From Alteromonadaceae bacterium 2753L.S.0a.02 (GTDB lineage Bacteria; Pseudomonadota; Gammaproteobacteria; Pseudomonadales; Cellvibrionaceae), in NCBI GenBank assembly GCA_007827375.1, contig VISH01000002.1:2071001-2135000 (forward strand): 64,000 bases of DNA. Reading direction: 5' to 3'. Of the stretch, positions 35,366 through 45,442 are shown in pieces; the first letter of the stretch is position 1; each line of letters starts with the position of its first letter. Below the pieces are notes generated by a model. It ran no database searches, was not told the origin of the DNA, and saw nothing but the letters and a program-made list of their open reading frames with translations. The translations under genes were made by a program, and so were the position numbers.

Positions 35366-36364
35366 TTAATCCGGAGAAAACATTTTTGCACGAACAGTGA
35401 CACGGTATTGACTGGGCGTGGTTCCTAACTTCCGCTTAAATAAACTGGTGAAATATGCGGCATCTTGATAGCCGACACGAAATACAATTTCAGCGACCGA
35501 AAGATTTGAACTTTTAAGCAGATCTTTTGCGGTTTCTATGCGTACTGCTTGCAAATAGTTTAATGGCGTCGTGTCAGTTGCAGCTTTGAAGCGCCGGTTG
35601 AATGTGCGGGTGCTCATACCAAAATGATTGGCAAGCTCGGCAAGACTCACTTCCTGGTTCATATTTTCTCTCAGCCAGGTTTGCGCCTGCACAATATCTT
35701 CGTCGGGATGCACTTGCGCTAGTGCATGCCCACCACGCGTTGTTTCGTAAAGACGCCTGTTTTCATGAAAAAAATGCCGTTCAACATGACTGGCGATTAA
35801 TGGCCCGAAGTGTGACTGAATAAAATAAACCGTCAGATCTGCAAACGCATTTACGCTACCGGCACAATAAATATTTCCAGCCTGGGTAATGAAATGATCC
35901 CGCTTGAGTTGCACTTGAGGATAGCGTTCTTGAAATTGGGAAAAGTAATACCAATGTGTAGTCGCGGGTTTGTGATCAAGTAAACCCGCTTCCGCCAAAA
36001 ACCAGCAGCCTGTACCCACTGCTGCGAGTAGACAGTTGTTTTCATGCTGCTGCTGCAACCAGGGTATTAATTGAGCCTGATCTCGAAGAATACGCTCTGG
36101 ATTACGCCAGAGCGCAGGAAGATAAACGATATCTGCTGCAGGGCATTCCGCAATCGAATAATCCGGCTGCAAGCACAGCCCGGTGTGCGTTTTCACCCCA
36201 TCTCCAGTAAGAGAAATCATTGATAGGTTAAGTAAGGGGTAGCTTTTACGCAGTTTGCTGGTTTTAGCCAGAGAGGCTGCAGCAACCAACTGCTCCATTG
36301 GCAGTGTCGCGCTGGTGGCGAGCATATTTGGGCATAGCACGAAACAAATATTTAATTTGGACAT
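35366..36364 (-). CDS. GlxA/AraC-family transcription regulator
   Basis: A 332-residue regulator. N-terminal DJ-1/PfpI-like amidotransferase domain (about 5-195, with LLAAVGTGCWFLAEAGLLD around the nucleophile-elbow) and C-terminal AraC-type double helix-turn-helix (about 228-325: LANHFGMSTRTFNRRF and VAEIVFRVGYQDAAYFTSLFKRKLG). Such proteins sense small molecules and act as activators. It is divergent from fabY, so it could control fabY or itself; no operator could be picked out. Confidence 0.92.
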   Translation of the reverse strand: MSKLNICFVLCPNMLATSATLPMEQLVAAASLAKTSKLRKSYPLLNLSMISLTGDGVKTHTGLCLQPDYSIAECPAADIVYLPALWRNPERILRDQAQLIPWLQQQHENNCLLAAVGTGCWFLAEAGLLDHKPATTHWYYFSQFQERYPQVQLKRDHFITQAGNIYCAGSVNAFADLTVYFIQSHFGPLIASHVERHFFHENRRLYETTRGGHALAQVHPDEDIVQAQTWLRENMNQEVSLAELANHFGMSTRTFNRRFKAATDTTPLNYLQAVRIETAKDLLKSSNLSVAEIVFRVGYQDAAYFTSLFKRKLGTTPSQYRVTVRAKMFSPD

Positions 36365-36515
36365 TGGGAGGAATGCCTAATTTGCGTTCATCAAATGGTA
36401 GTTTACGCCGCTTTGGCTGAAATGGCAGTATTTCCTGACCAAATTACCATACTGTTATTTTGCGATGCGTCATAAACTGCGCTGATCGAAACAACGCATC
36501 TAAAAGTTAAAGCTT

Positions 36516-38372
36516 ATGCCTTCTCATTTACCAGTCATTGTAGGTTTTGGTGGCTACAATCCTGCAGGCCGCAGTTCGGGTCATCAGGCATACCGCCGCA
36601 TGGTGTTTGAAAGCCTGTCGACAAGCTTGCAGAAAGAAACCCATCTTGCGCTTGCTTGTTTGATGGGAGACCCCGCCAAATCCCGTGAAGATGTGCTCAA
36701 CAGTACGCTTATACGCCGAATTGAACCCAATTTTTTTGAAGTGGAAAACACAGCTATTGGCAAAAGTATCACGCTTAAAGCCGATTCCAGTTCGCCTGTA
36801 TCATTTGTTATTGCCGGTAAAGACCTGCCTCATCCTATGCCCGCGAACTGGCGTGCAGATCCCTTAGACGAAGGCGGCAAGCGCTACAAAATTACCATTA
36901 ATAACGATCAAACGGTCCTGTTACAGTGTTCCAGTCGTATGTCTGTGCAAGCTGCCGGGCAACTGCCCAGTGGTTTTGATCCTGCCAGCCATTACCGTTC
37001 TCAGCATCACCCGAGGGGCCTGCAGTTGTCTGTATTAGGGGCTAGCGATGCCGTTAGGTCCTTAGGAATTGATTGGAAGGTGATAGCCGATGCGGTAAAT
37101 CCTGATCAGATTGCTGTATACAGTAGCAGTGTCATGAGCCAGCTCGACAACAACGGCTTCGGTGGAATGTTGCATTCCAGGCCGAATGCAAGCCGTGTGA
37201 CATCCAAACAATTGGCCCTGGGTCTCAATACCATGCCTGCCGACTTTGTGAATGCTTATGTACTCGGTAGTGTGGGCGCAACAGGTGGCATCACTGGTGC
37301 CTGCGCAACTTTTTTATATAACCTGCAACGGGGTGTTGATGATATTAAATCCGGGCGGCGAAAGGTGGTGGTTGTTGGTGCTAGCGAGGCGCCAATTATC
37401 CCCGAGGTGATGGATGGATACGCAGCTATGAGCGCGCTAGCCACGGATGCGGATCTGGCAAAGCTGGATGGTTTAAACGCCGGCGAGTTACCCAATCATC
37501 GCCGCGCCAGTCGCCCCTTTGGTGAAAACTGTGGTTTTACACTGGCTGAATCCGCACAATATGCAGTGCTTATGGCTGATGAATTGGCTGTGGAACTCGG
37601 TGCGCAAGTATTCGGTGCAGTACCTGGAGTTTATGTTAATGCCGACGGCCACAAAAAATCCATATCGGCTCCGGGAGCAGGTAATTTTGTGACTATGGCG
37701 AAAGCGGTGGCCTTGGCAAAAACACTGCTCGGCGAAACAGCAATTCAGCAGCGCAGTTTTGTACAGGCACACGGCTCCAGTACACCTCATAACCGTACTA
37801 CTGAATCCAAAATTTTTCACGAAGTCGCCAGTGCGTTCGGCATCTCTAATTGGCCGGTAGCTGCTGTGAAGTCGTATCTTGGTCATTCTCTGGGTCCGGC
37901 GAGTGGAGATCAATTGAGTGCTTCGTTAGGCGTGTTTGCACACGGCATTGTTCCGGGAATAAAAACCATTGATAAGGTAGCGGATGACGTGTACGCAGAG
38001 CGCTTGCGGTTATCCAACCGCGATATGGAATTGGGTGAAGGGAATCTCGACGTCGCCTTCCTTAACTCCAAAGGTTTCGGTGGTAACAATGCCACAGCTG
38101 CCGTGCTTTCTCCCGATGTTGTTGAGGGCTATATACAACGACGTTATTCTAAAGCCACACTCGCAGATTATCGTTCGAAGCTGGATAAAACTCAGACGCA
38201 GGCAGCCATCTATTTACAGCAAGCCGACGAGGGGCAGCTCAACCCCATTTATGAATTTGGCACTGATTTAATTGATGAAAGCGCCATTAAAATTTCTCAC
38301 GATGAAATTCGTCTACCCGGATATGAAAAGGCGATTCCGTTGGGTGATAGTGAAGGGTTCGAATTCGATTAA
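36516..38372 (+). CDS. fabY: Beta-ketoacyl-ACP synthase FabY
   Basis: In Pseudomonas FabY starts fatty-acid synthesis by condensing acetyl-CoA with malonyl-ACP, in place of FabH. The 618-residue protein matches FabY in length and N-terminus (PVIVGFGGYNPAGRSS). Catalytic Cys263 in TGACATFLYN, His in QAHGSSTPHNRTTE and KSYLGHSLGPASG, then GFGGNNATAAVL. A normal FabB/FabF is about 410 residues, so the extra N-terminal and internal segments are the FabY hallmark. Followed by a cupin-XRE regulator and fadBA. Confidence 0.92.
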   Translation: MPSHLPVIVGFGGYNPAGRSSGHQAYRRMVFESLSTSLQKETHLALACLMGDPAKSREDVLNSTLIRRIEPNFFEVENTAIGKSITLKADSSSPVSFVIAGKDLPHPMPANWRADPLDEGGKRYKITINNDQTVLLQCSSRMSVQAAGQLPSGFDPASHYRSQHHPRGLQLSVLGASDAVRSLGIDWKVIADAVNPDQIAVYSSSVMSQLDNNGFGGMLHSRPNASRVTSKQLALGLNTMPADFVNAYVLGSVGATGGITGACATFLYNLQRGVDDIKSGRRKVVVVGASEAPIIPEVMDGYAAMSALATDADLAKLDGLNAGELPNHRRASRPFGENCGFTLAESAQYAVLMADELAVELGAQVFGAVPGVYVNADGHKKSISAPGAGNFVTMAKAVALAKTLLGETAIQQRSFVQAHGSSTPHNRTTESKIFHEVASAFGISNWPVAAVKSYLGHSLGPASGDQLSASLGVFAHGIVPGIKTIDKVADDVYAERLRLSNRDMELGEGNLDVAFLNSKGFGGNNATAAVLSPDVVEGYIQRRYSKATLADYRSKLDKTQTQAAIYLQQADEGQLNPIYEFGTDLIDESAIKISHDEIRLPGYEKAIPLGDSEGFEFD

Positions 38373-38422
38373 TCCAACATTAAAAATAAATGGATTAATA
38401 ACCAACATACCAGGACAGCTTC

Positions 38423-39022
38423 ATGGTAGAAAACTTCGAAAGCGCCGAGCAGGTAAGCCCGGTGCCTGAAGGTCGGACCAAACTTGGAGACAGGCTCCAA
38501 GCGGTTCGTAAACAGCGGGGTTTGTCGCAACGTGAACTTGCGCGCCGCGCCGATGTCACCAATAGCACTTTATCGATGATCGAGCAGGGCAAGGTCAGTC
38601 CCTCAGTGGCCTCGCTCGAAAAAATTCTTGCCGCTGTTCCCATGAGCTTGCAGGAGTTTTTTTCAGATTCCCTGGATATCCATCCCCCGGTATACCACCA
38701 TAGCGATTACGTCCGAGTCCACAAAGATGGCGTTGAAAATAGCATTATGCCATTGCCGGAAGCAGGGCATGACGGTGTTTACCTGTCACACCAAATCTAT
38801 GAACCTGGAAGCCAAATAAGTACTGAATGGATGATTCGCAAAGGCTTCGTGGGCGGAATGGTTGTGAAAGGGGAGCTTACTTTGCGATTGGATGGCGCAG
38901 ACTACCAGCTGACTGCGGGTGAGGGTTTCCACTTTTCCTTGCATCGCAGTCACACGCTTGCCAATAAAACAACACAAAATTGTGTTGTTATCACCGTATC
39001 GTTTAGTGATCGCCGGGCTTAA
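38423..39022 (+). CDS. XRE-cupin transcription regulator, PuuR-like
   Basis: A 199-residue regulator with an N-terminal helix-turn-helix (about 22-75, LSQRELARRADVTNSTLSMIEQGK) shortened here as SQRELARRADVTNSTLSMIE, and a C-terminal cupin domain (about 115-190) with GGMVVKGELTLRLDGA and GEGFHFSL. This is the PuuR/YdcN-like group that senses small metabolites. It lies 50 bases after fabY and before fadBA; control of fatty-acid genes is possible but not shown. Confidence 0.9.
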   Translation: MVENFESAEQVSPVPEGRTKLGDRLQAVRKQRGLSQRELARRADVTNSTLSMIEQGKVSPSVASLEKILAAVPMSLQEFFSDSLDIHPPVYHHSDYVRVHKDGVENSIMPLPEAGHDGVYLSHQIYEPGSQISTEWMIRKGFVGGMVVKGELTLRLDGADYQLTAGEGFHFSLHRSHTLANKTTQNCVVITVSFSDRRA

Positions 39023-39179
39023 CTGTCACCATATTCAAATATAATGTCGAATTCCAGCAGCAGCGAAGCGTTGGTGCTATGATCGATTACGACAGAGGTT
39101 TCAAGCGAATTTTTCACTGCGGGGTGTAGAAGCCTTAATTTAAGGTTATGGCCTGACGCATTTTCTGTTCGAGGTGAAC

Positions 39180-41336
39180 ATGATATTTAATGGTAATGCC
39201 TTCAAACTAATCGATTTGGGCGATGGCTTAGTAGAGCTACAGTTCGACTTACAGGGAGAGTCGGTTAACAAGTTTAGTTTTCTTGCGATGGACGAATTAG
39301 GTGAAGCGCTCGACCTGCTAGAAACACACAATGGTTTAGCCGGATTGCTGTTTACCAGCGCAAAAGATGTTTTCATTGTAGGCGCAGACATAAATGAGTT
39401 TGGTGGTGTTTTTGCAGGCGGCCCGGAAAACATTAAAAATTATAATATTAAAACCCACAGTCTGTTCAACCGTATTGAAGACCTTCCCGTTCCCTCGGTG
39501 GTTGCCATAAATGGTTATTGCCTGGGGGGCGGAATGGAAGTCAGCCTCGCCTGTGATTTTCGTATCCTGTCCAGTAATGCAAAAATAGGTTTGCCTGAAA
39601 CCCGATTGGGGATAATTCCGGGTTGGGGCGGTACGGTGCGACTGCCACGCCTCGCGGGCGTTGATGTGGCCATTGAGTGGATCGCTTCTGGAAAAGAGCA
39701 GTCTGCGGAGACGGCTCTCAAAGGCAATGTGGTGGATGGGGTTGTGGCTCCACAAAAGTTACGGGATGCTGCATTGCAAGTACTGCGTTCTGCAGTGGCA
39801 GGTGATCTGCCTTATATGCCGAGGCGCGAACAGAAAAAAGCCCCTCTCAGAATTAATGACACTGAAGGCTTGTTGGCTTTCGAAGGCGCTAAAATGTTTG
39901 TGAAAGCGCAGGCTGGTCGCAACTATCCGGCGCCGGTTGCCGCAGTGACATCTATACAAAATGGCGCTAAGTTGGCGCGTGATGACGCGCAGCAAATAGA
40001 GACGGAACTGTTCGTGGAACTAGCCCAAAGCAGCGTTGCACAAAGTTTAGTTGGGCTATTTCTCAGCGATCAGCTTATCGCAAAGAAAGCGAAAAAAATT
40101 GCCAAGGGCGCCAATCAAGCTATTGCTCGTGCAGCGGTGTTGGGTGCAGGGATAATGGGTGGCGGCATTGCCTACCAGAGTGCCTCGAAAGGAACACCTG
40201 TCATCATGAAAGACATTGCTCAGCAAGGTCTTGATCTCGGGTTAACTGAAGCTTCAAAGCTGCTCAACAAGTTATTGGAACGCGGCAAAATAACAGCGGC
40301 GAAAATGGCTGAAATATTAACGCGAATACACGCAACTCTGAGTTTCGATGGTTTTGATACGGTTGATATCGTCGTTGAAGCGGTTGTAGAAAACCCAAAA
40401 GTGAAGCACGCGGTGTTAAGCGAAGTCGAACAGCATATTTCTGATACAACGATCCTCTGCTCAAACACTTCAACGATTTCCATAGACTTTCTCGCAGAGC
40501 CCTTAGCGCGACCTGAAAATTTTTGCGGCATGCATTTTTTTAATCCAGTGCACCGCATGCCCTTGGTAGAAGTGATTCGCGGTTCAAAAACATCGGATGC
40601 CGCTATTGCTGCAACGGTGGCCTACGCCAATGCACTAGGTAAAAAAGCTATTGTTGTGAACGACTGTCCGGGGTTTTTGGTCAATCGAGTGCTGTTTCCC
40701 TACTTTGCGGGTTTTGCCATGTTGCTGCGTGATGGAGCCGATTTTCAACAGGTTGATAAAGTTATGGAACGCTGGGGTTGGCCGATGGGACCGGCTTATT
40801 TAATGGACGTGGTCGGCATTGATACTGGGGTTCATGCGGAATCGGTTATGGCAAAGGGCTTTCCGAGTCGTATGGGGAAAAATTTCAAAGCAGCGTCAGA
40901 TGTTCTGTTCGAAGCAGATCGCTTAGGACAAAAGAACAAAAACGGTTTTTACAATTATGAGCCCGATGCTAAGGGAAAACTGCAGAAAATATCGACGCAA
41001 GAAAGCTACGATCTACTCAAACCGCATTGTTCGGAAAAACGTGAATTTGGCGATGAAGAAATTATTGCGCGCCTTATGGTGCCAATGGCCACAGAGCTGG
41101 CCCGATGTCTTGAGGAAGATGTCGTGGCTTCAGTTGCAGAAGCCGACATGGCGCTCGTATATGGCTTGGGATTCCCGCCGTTTAGAGGAGGAATATTCCG
41201 TTGGCTCGATGAAACAGGGCTTGAAACATTTGCTGAAATGGCGAAACCGCTGTCGGAGCTGGGCGAACTCTATCACTTGACTGATGGTATGCAGGCCAGG
41301 CTCGCGTCGCATCAAACCTACTATCCCAAGCCTTGA
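39180..41336 (+). CDS. fadB: Fatty oxidation complex alpha subunit FadB
   Basis: A 718-residue bifunctional enzyme. N-terminal enoyl-CoA hydratase (about 1-190), with GGGMEVSLACDFRI and the FGG/GLPETRLGIIPG oxyanion and acidic region. Then NAD-binding 3-hydroxyacyl-CoA dehydrogenase (about 320-495) with AVLGAGIMGGGIAYQSA and HFFNPVHRMPLVEVI. C-terminal helical domains follow. ATG 39180 is chosen because GAGG lies 6-9 bases before it; GTG 39174 overlaps that site. It pairs with fadA 11 bases on. Confidence 0.95.
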   Translation: MIFNGNAFKLIDLGDGLVELQFDLQGESVNKFSFLAMDELGEALDLLETHNGLAGLLFTSAKDVFIVGADINEFGGVFAGGPENIKNYNIKTHSLFNRIEDLPVPSVVAINGYCLGGGMEVSLACDFRILSSNAKIGLPETRLGIIPGWGGTVRLPRLAGVDVAIEWIASGKEQSAETALKGNVVDGVVAPQKLRDAALQVLRSAVAGDLPYMPRREQKKAPLRINDTEGLLAFEGAKMFVKAQAGRNYPAPVAAVTSIQNGAKLARDDAQQIETELFVELAQSSVAQSLVGLFLSDQLIAKKAKKIAKGANQAIARAAVLGAGIMGGGIAYQSASKGTPVIMKDIAQQGLDLGLTEASKLLNKLLERGKITAAKMAEILTRIHATLSFDGFDTVDIVVEAVVENPKVKHAVLSEVEQHISDTTILCSNTSTISIDFLAEPLARPENFCGMHFFNPVHRMPLVEVIRGSKTSDAAIAATVAYANALGKKAIVVNDCPGFLVNRVLFPYFAGFAMLLRDGADFQQVDKVMERWGWPMGPAYLMDVVGIDTGVHAESVMAKGFPSRMGKNFKAASDVLFEADRLGQKNKNGFYNYEPDAKGKLQKISTQESYDLLKPHCSEKREFGDEEIIARLMVPMATELARCLEEDVVASVAEADMALVYGLGFPPFRGGIFRWLDETGLETFAEMAKPLSELGELYHLTDGMQARLASHQTYYPKP

Positions 41337-41347
41337 GGTGTAACACG

Positions 41348-42523
41348 ATGAATTTACAAGCAACAGATGTAGTAATAGTCGATTACGCCCGCAGTCCAAT
41401 GGGGCGGGCTAAAAATGGTTGTTTCCGTTTTTTGCGTGCCGACGACATGAGTGCGCAGCTCATGCAGGCGTTGCTCGCCCGGAACGAGGCATTGCACGCC
41501 GAGGAGATCGATGATGTGATCTGGGGGTGTGTGATGCAGCGCGGTGAGCAGGGTTTTAATATTGCCCGCAATTCGCTGTTACGTGCTGGTTTGCCTCACA
41601 GCTTACCGGGTCAAACGGTGAACCGCTTGTGTGGCTCCTCCATGTCGGCTCTACACACCGCAGCAGCCAACATCATAGCTGGATTGGGCGACACCTATTT
41701 GGTGGGGGGCGTGGAACATATGGGCCACATCGACATGAACGAGAATGTCGATTTTAATCCCGCGTTAGGCTTAACCATGGCGAAGGCTGCCGGTTCTATG
41801 GGGCTTACCGCAGAATATCTTGCGCTGTTACACGGTATTGGCCGAGAGCAGATGGATGAGTTCGGCGCCCGTTCGCATCAGCGTGCCGCCGCAGCCACAG
41901 AGCGTGGTGATTTCGCGCGGGAAATAGTACCCATGCGAGGGCACGACGAAGACGGTACACCAATCATGGTGCGCAGCGATGAGACCATTCGCGCCGATAC
42001 AACTAAAGAAGTGCTTGCCACCCTTAAACCGGTGTTTAATCCAAAGGGCGGCACGGTGACCGCGGGAACTTCGTCGCAAGTTACCGACGGAGCTTCGGCG
42101 ATGTTAGTGATGTCATCGCCGAAAGCCAAAGCTTTGGGATTAACCCCCATCGCTAGAATCCGCGCTATGACCCTGGCGGGTGTTGATCCATCAATAATGG
42201 GATATGGCCCTGTACCATCGACTCGCAAAGCTCTACAGCAGCTCGGCTTAACCATGGCGGATATCGATAGGGTTGAGCTCAATGAGGCTTTTGCGGCTCA
42301 GGCCTTGCCGGTTTTGAAGGATCTCGATTTGCTCGAGGTTATGGACGACAAAGTTAACCTCTACGGTGGTGCAATTGCGCTTGGCCATCCCTTCGGCTGT
42401 TCAGGTACGCGTATAACGGGCACGCTTTTGTCGGTGATGCAGAATACAGATGCCAACCTGGGGATTGCTACCATGTGTATCGGCCTGGGGCAGGGTATTA
42501 CCACTGTTCTTGAACGTACCTAA
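41348..42523 (+). CDS. fadA: 3-ketoacyl-CoA thiolase FadA
   Basis: Last step of beta-oxidation: cleaves 3-ketoacyl-CoA with CoA to acetyl-CoA. 391 residues. Nucleophilic Cys in VNRLCGSSMSALHTAA (about 92), His in GGAIALGHPFGCSG and second Cys in TMCIGLGQG. ATG 41348 has GAGGTG at 8 bases; an in-frame TTG at 41333 would overlap the fadB stop. Forms the FadBA complex with the preceding gene. Confidence 0.95.
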   Translation: MNLQATDVVIVDYARSPMGRAKNGCFRFLRADDMSAQLMQALLARNEALHAEEIDDVIWGCVMQRGEQGFNIARNSLLRAGLPHSLPGQTVNRLCGSSMSALHTAAANIIAGLGDTYLVGGVEHMGHIDMNENVDFNPALGLTMAKAAGSMGLTAEYLALLHGIGREQMDEFGARSHQRAAAATERGDFAREIVPMRGHDEDGTPIMVRSDETIRADTTKEVLATLKPVFNPKGGTVTAGTSSQVTDGASAMLVMSSPKAKALGLTPIARIRAMTLAGVDPSIMGYGPVPSTRKALQQLGLTMADIDRVELNEAFAAQALPVLKDLDLLEVMDDKVNLYGGAIALGHPFGCSGTRITGTLLSVMQNTDANLGIATMCIGLGQGITTVLERT

Positions 42524-42551
42524 ATATTAAATCTATCACTAAACTCTTGGA

Positions 42552-42587
42552 CAACTCCCGCGCAGTAAAGCGCCGGGAGTTGCTTTG
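42552..42587 (+). terminator. Terminator of fadBA
   Basis: CAACTCCCG (42552-42560) pairs with CGGGAGTTG (42574-42582), with an inner CGC/GCG pair. A T-rich stretch follows. Confidence 0.75.
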
Positions 42588-42722
42588 TTGTTGAACCCCA
42601 CAAGTGACTGTGGCACAATTGCCACCCTTCAATCTGGCCTGCCTGGTTTTGTTGTTGATTTATCCTTTAAAAACAATAGCTTACGAAAGAATCGGTTTGG
42701 TTGATGTGGCTAGTCATGTTAT

Positions 42723-42807
<85 letters not shown>

Positions 42808-42849
42808 AAATTTCAGAGATAAAACTACCCCAAAGTTAAGAGGAACGAA

Positions 42850-44172
42850 ATGCAAGTTTCTATAGAAGCGACTTCCGGTTTAGAGCGTCGATTAACAGTC
42901 GGAATTCCTGCCGAGGTTGTCGATAATGAAGTGGAAAAACGCCTGAAACAAGCAGCAAAAACAGTGCGTATTAATGGCTTTCGTCAGGGCAAGGTTCCTT
43001 TTAAGGTTGTTAAAAAGCGCTTTGGCGATGGGGTACGACAGGAAGTATTGGGCGATACCATACAGCGTTCGTTCTACGATGCGGTTCAACAGGAATCAGT
43101 GCGTCCGGCTGGGCAACCCAGTATCGAGCCCAAACAAATGGACGAAGGTCAAGATGTCGAATATGTTGCCACCTTTGAAGTTTACCCCGAAATCGAACTC
43201 AAAGATCTTGATGGCGTGGAGATTACGCGTTTCGATGCTGAGATCAACGATGCTGATATCGACAAAATGATCGAAACCCTACAGAAGGGTCAGGCAAGCT
43301 GGGAGCCGGTTAAGCGAAAATCCAAAAAAGGCGACAAAGCCACCATTGATTTCGAAGGAAAAATCGATGGTGAAATCTTCGATGGCGGTTCTGCCAAGGG
43401 GCACGAGCTGGAATTGGGCTCCGACTCGATGATACCGGGCTTCGAGAAGGGCATAATCGGCATGAAATCGGGAGAAACCCAAGTCGTGAACGCGACATTT
43501 CCCGAAGACTATCAGGTCGAGGATCTTCGCGGCAAAGAAGCGGCCTTTGAAATAACCGTTCACGAAGTAAAAGGTCAGAAGTTGCCAAATCTCGACGACG
43601 AGTTTTTCGCAAAGTTTGGCGTTTCTGAGGGTGGTGAAGAGAAATTTCGCGAAGAGGTAAAGGCGAACATGGAGCGCGAAAAGCAGCGCGCCATTAAAGC
43701 TAAGATTAAAGACCAGGTGATGAATGCATTGTTGGACGCCAACCCCGTCGACTTGCCTGCAGCGCTTGTTAAAAGTGAGATAAATGCGATGCGCCAGCAG
43801 ATGGTGCAGCAATACGGGCAGAGTGCCCAAAACCTGGATTTACAGGCACTGCTCCCGGATGACATGTTTAAGCAACAAGCGGAGCGTCGCACAGCGCTGG
43901 CACTGATCATTTCCGAAGTGGTAAAAGCTCACGAGCTTAAAGCCGACAAAGATCTGGTGCGTGGCATTGTGGAAGAAGCCGCATCGACATACGAAGATCC
44001 ACAGGAAGTCATAAATTACTATTTTAGTAATGAGCAACTGCTCGCCAGCGCAGAAGCTGCGGCGCTCGAAGAGCAGGTGGTTGAAGTGTTGATGTCTAAG
44101 GCTAATGTAAGTGATGCAACAGTCAGTTACGACGAAGTTATTAAGCCGGCTGAAACGCCAAAAAGCGAGTAA
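42850..44172 (+). CDS. tig: Trigger factor
   Basis: A ribosome-bound folding chaperone and prolyl isomerase of 440 residues. Ribosome-docking signature GFRQGKVPFKVVKKRFG (about 43-59), FKBP-like PPIase domain (about 150-245: KGDKATIDFEGKIDGEIF), and helical arms to the C-terminus. AAGAGGA precedes the ATG. The usual tig-clpP-clpX-lon order follows. Confidence 0.97.
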   Translation: MQVSIEATSGLERRLTVGIPAEVVDNEVEKRLKQAAKTVRINGFRQGKVPFKVVKKRFGDGVRQEVLGDTIQRSFYDAVQQESVRPAGQPSIEPKQMDEGQDVEYVATFEVYPEIELKDLDGVEITRFDAEINDADIDKMIETLQKGQASWEPVKRKSKKGDKATIDFEGKIDGEIFDGGSAKGHELELGSDSMIPGFEKGIIGMKSGETQVVNATFPEDYQVEDLRGKEAAFEITVHEVKGQKLPNLDDEFFAKFGVSEGGEEKFREEVKANMEREKQRAIKAKIKDQVMNALLDANPVDLPAALVKSEINAMRQQMVQQYGQSAQNLDLQALLPDDMFKQQAERRTALALIISEVVKAHELKADKDLVRGIVEEAASTYEDPQEVINYYFSNEQLLASAEAAALEEQVVEVLMSKANVSDATVSYDEVIKPAETPKSE

Positions 44173-44193
44173 GTGTGACAGAAGTCTTTTAAA

Positions 44194-44222
44194 AACAGCT
44201 CCTCAATGAGGGGCTGTTTTTT
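44194..44222 (+). terminator. Terminator after tig
   Basis: AACAGCTCCTC (44194-44204), loop AAT, GAGGGGCTGTT (44208-44218), then T-run. Separates tig from clpP. Confidence 0.88.
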
Positions 44223-44559
44223 TATGAGTGGACATCTATTTCAGTGATGTTACCCAGCTGGTGTTGTGCTTGCTTCAATATCTGTATCGCGGCAAGTTGG
44301 TTGGTTGCCGCACGTATTGGCGAATTTGTGCCCAATTTAAGGCATTTTTTTTACAAGTTGGTGCATTCAAGCGTTGTAACCCGGTTTTCTCGCCTTATAA
44401 TAAAAATTCGATCCATAACGGCATGCCAGCAGAACCGCTCAAGAAAGTGGAAGCACTACACCCCCGAGGGACTCATTTCCATTAGAATCTCCCCAGAGCG
44501 GCTAAACTGAAAAAGCCCGCATGCTAATCCCAAACTAATTCAAGCACGGAAATCATTCA
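44223..44559. other. Intergenic region before clpP
   Basis: About 340 bases with no convincing gene; two overlapping short open frames here have no ribosome site and no family features. It should hold the clpP promoter. I do not see a strong sigma-32 or sigma-70 match. Confidence 0.5.
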
Positions 44560-45201
44560 ATGCCTCAATTCGATTTGATGGGTGGCAACGCCACTGCGGT
44601 ACAAAATTCGCTGGTCCCGATCGTTGTTGAACAAACAGCGCGTGGTGAACGCTCCTATGACATATATTCACGACTCTTAAAAGAGCGCGTGATATTTTTA
44701 GTCGGCCAGGTGGAAGATCACATGGCTAATCTGGTAGTCGCGCAATTGTTGTTTTTGGAAGCAGAAAATCCCGACAAAGACATCCATCTTTACATAAACT
44801 CACCGGGTGGTTCAGTCACCGCGGGCTTGTCAATTTACGATACTATGCAATTCATCAAGCCAGATGTTAGTACAATGTGTATCGGGCAGGCCTGCAGCAT
44901 GGGTGCGTTTCTGCTAACTGCAGGCGCTGCCGGCAAACGCTACTGTCTACCGAATGCCCGTACGATGATCCATCAGCCATCAGGCGGCGCGCAAGGTCAG
45001 GCCAGTGATATACACATTCACGCCCAGGAAATCCTCAAGATTCGCTCGCGTTTGAATGAACTCATGGCCTCACATACGGGTAGAACTGTCGATGAAATCG
45101 CTCGAGACACCGAGCGTGATAACTTTATGAGTGCAGAGCAGTCAAAAGAATACGGTTTAATCGACGAAGTTCTATACCAGCGTAGTAATGGTGAAGGGTG
45201 A
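44560..45201 (+). CDS. clpP: ATP-dependent Clp protease proteolytic subunit
   Basis: The 213-residue serine protease forms a 14-mer that degrades proteins fed by ClpX, and possibly by the nif-linked ClpX at 4681. Catalytic Ser113 in CSMGAF, His138 in MIHQPSGG, and Asp in the DTERDN region. A short N-terminal propeptide (about 1-15) is expected. The housekeeping clpX follows after 241 bases. Confidence 0.97.
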   Translation: MPQFDLMGGNATAVQNSLVPIVVEQTARGERSYDIYSRLLKERVIFLVGQVEDHMANLVVAQLLFLEAENPDKDIHLYINSPGGSVTAGLSIYDTMQFIKPDVSTMCIGQACSMGAFLLTAGAAGKRYCLPNARTMIHQPSGGAQGQASDIHIHAQEILKIRSRLNELMASHTGRTVDEIARDTERDNFMSAEQSKEYGLIDEVLYQRSNGEG

Positions 45202-45442
45202 GGCTAATTTGTTGGCCAACAATTTGCATCGGACATTCCGGGGTGGATGTGTCTTATTGACACCCGGGATGTTCCATAGAGACAATAGCCTAATGCGTAA
45301 TCAGTTGGGCATCTGAATGCAGATTTGCGCTAGACTTTTGCGAGAGGATGAGCGATTCCCGCGCCTCGAGCGCTTACGATCGGTCGGTACAGTCAGGATA
45401 TGGCACTGATTCGAAGAACAAGAGAATAGTTGGAGACGATGA

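Noticed and set aside
42610..42625. GTGGCA-CAAT-TGCCAC dyad before tRNA-Leu
   Set aside because: Short arms, likely chance or part of the tRNA promoter; no -10 could be aligned at a good distance.
44228..44510. Two overlapping open frames of 85-88 codons before clpP
   Set aside because: No ribosome site and no recognisable family; composition looks like chance open frames in an untranslated region.
45209..45222. TTGTTGGCCAACAA palindrome between clpP and clpX
   Set aside because: A 14-bp palindrome without a loop or T-run; no known regulator site matched.
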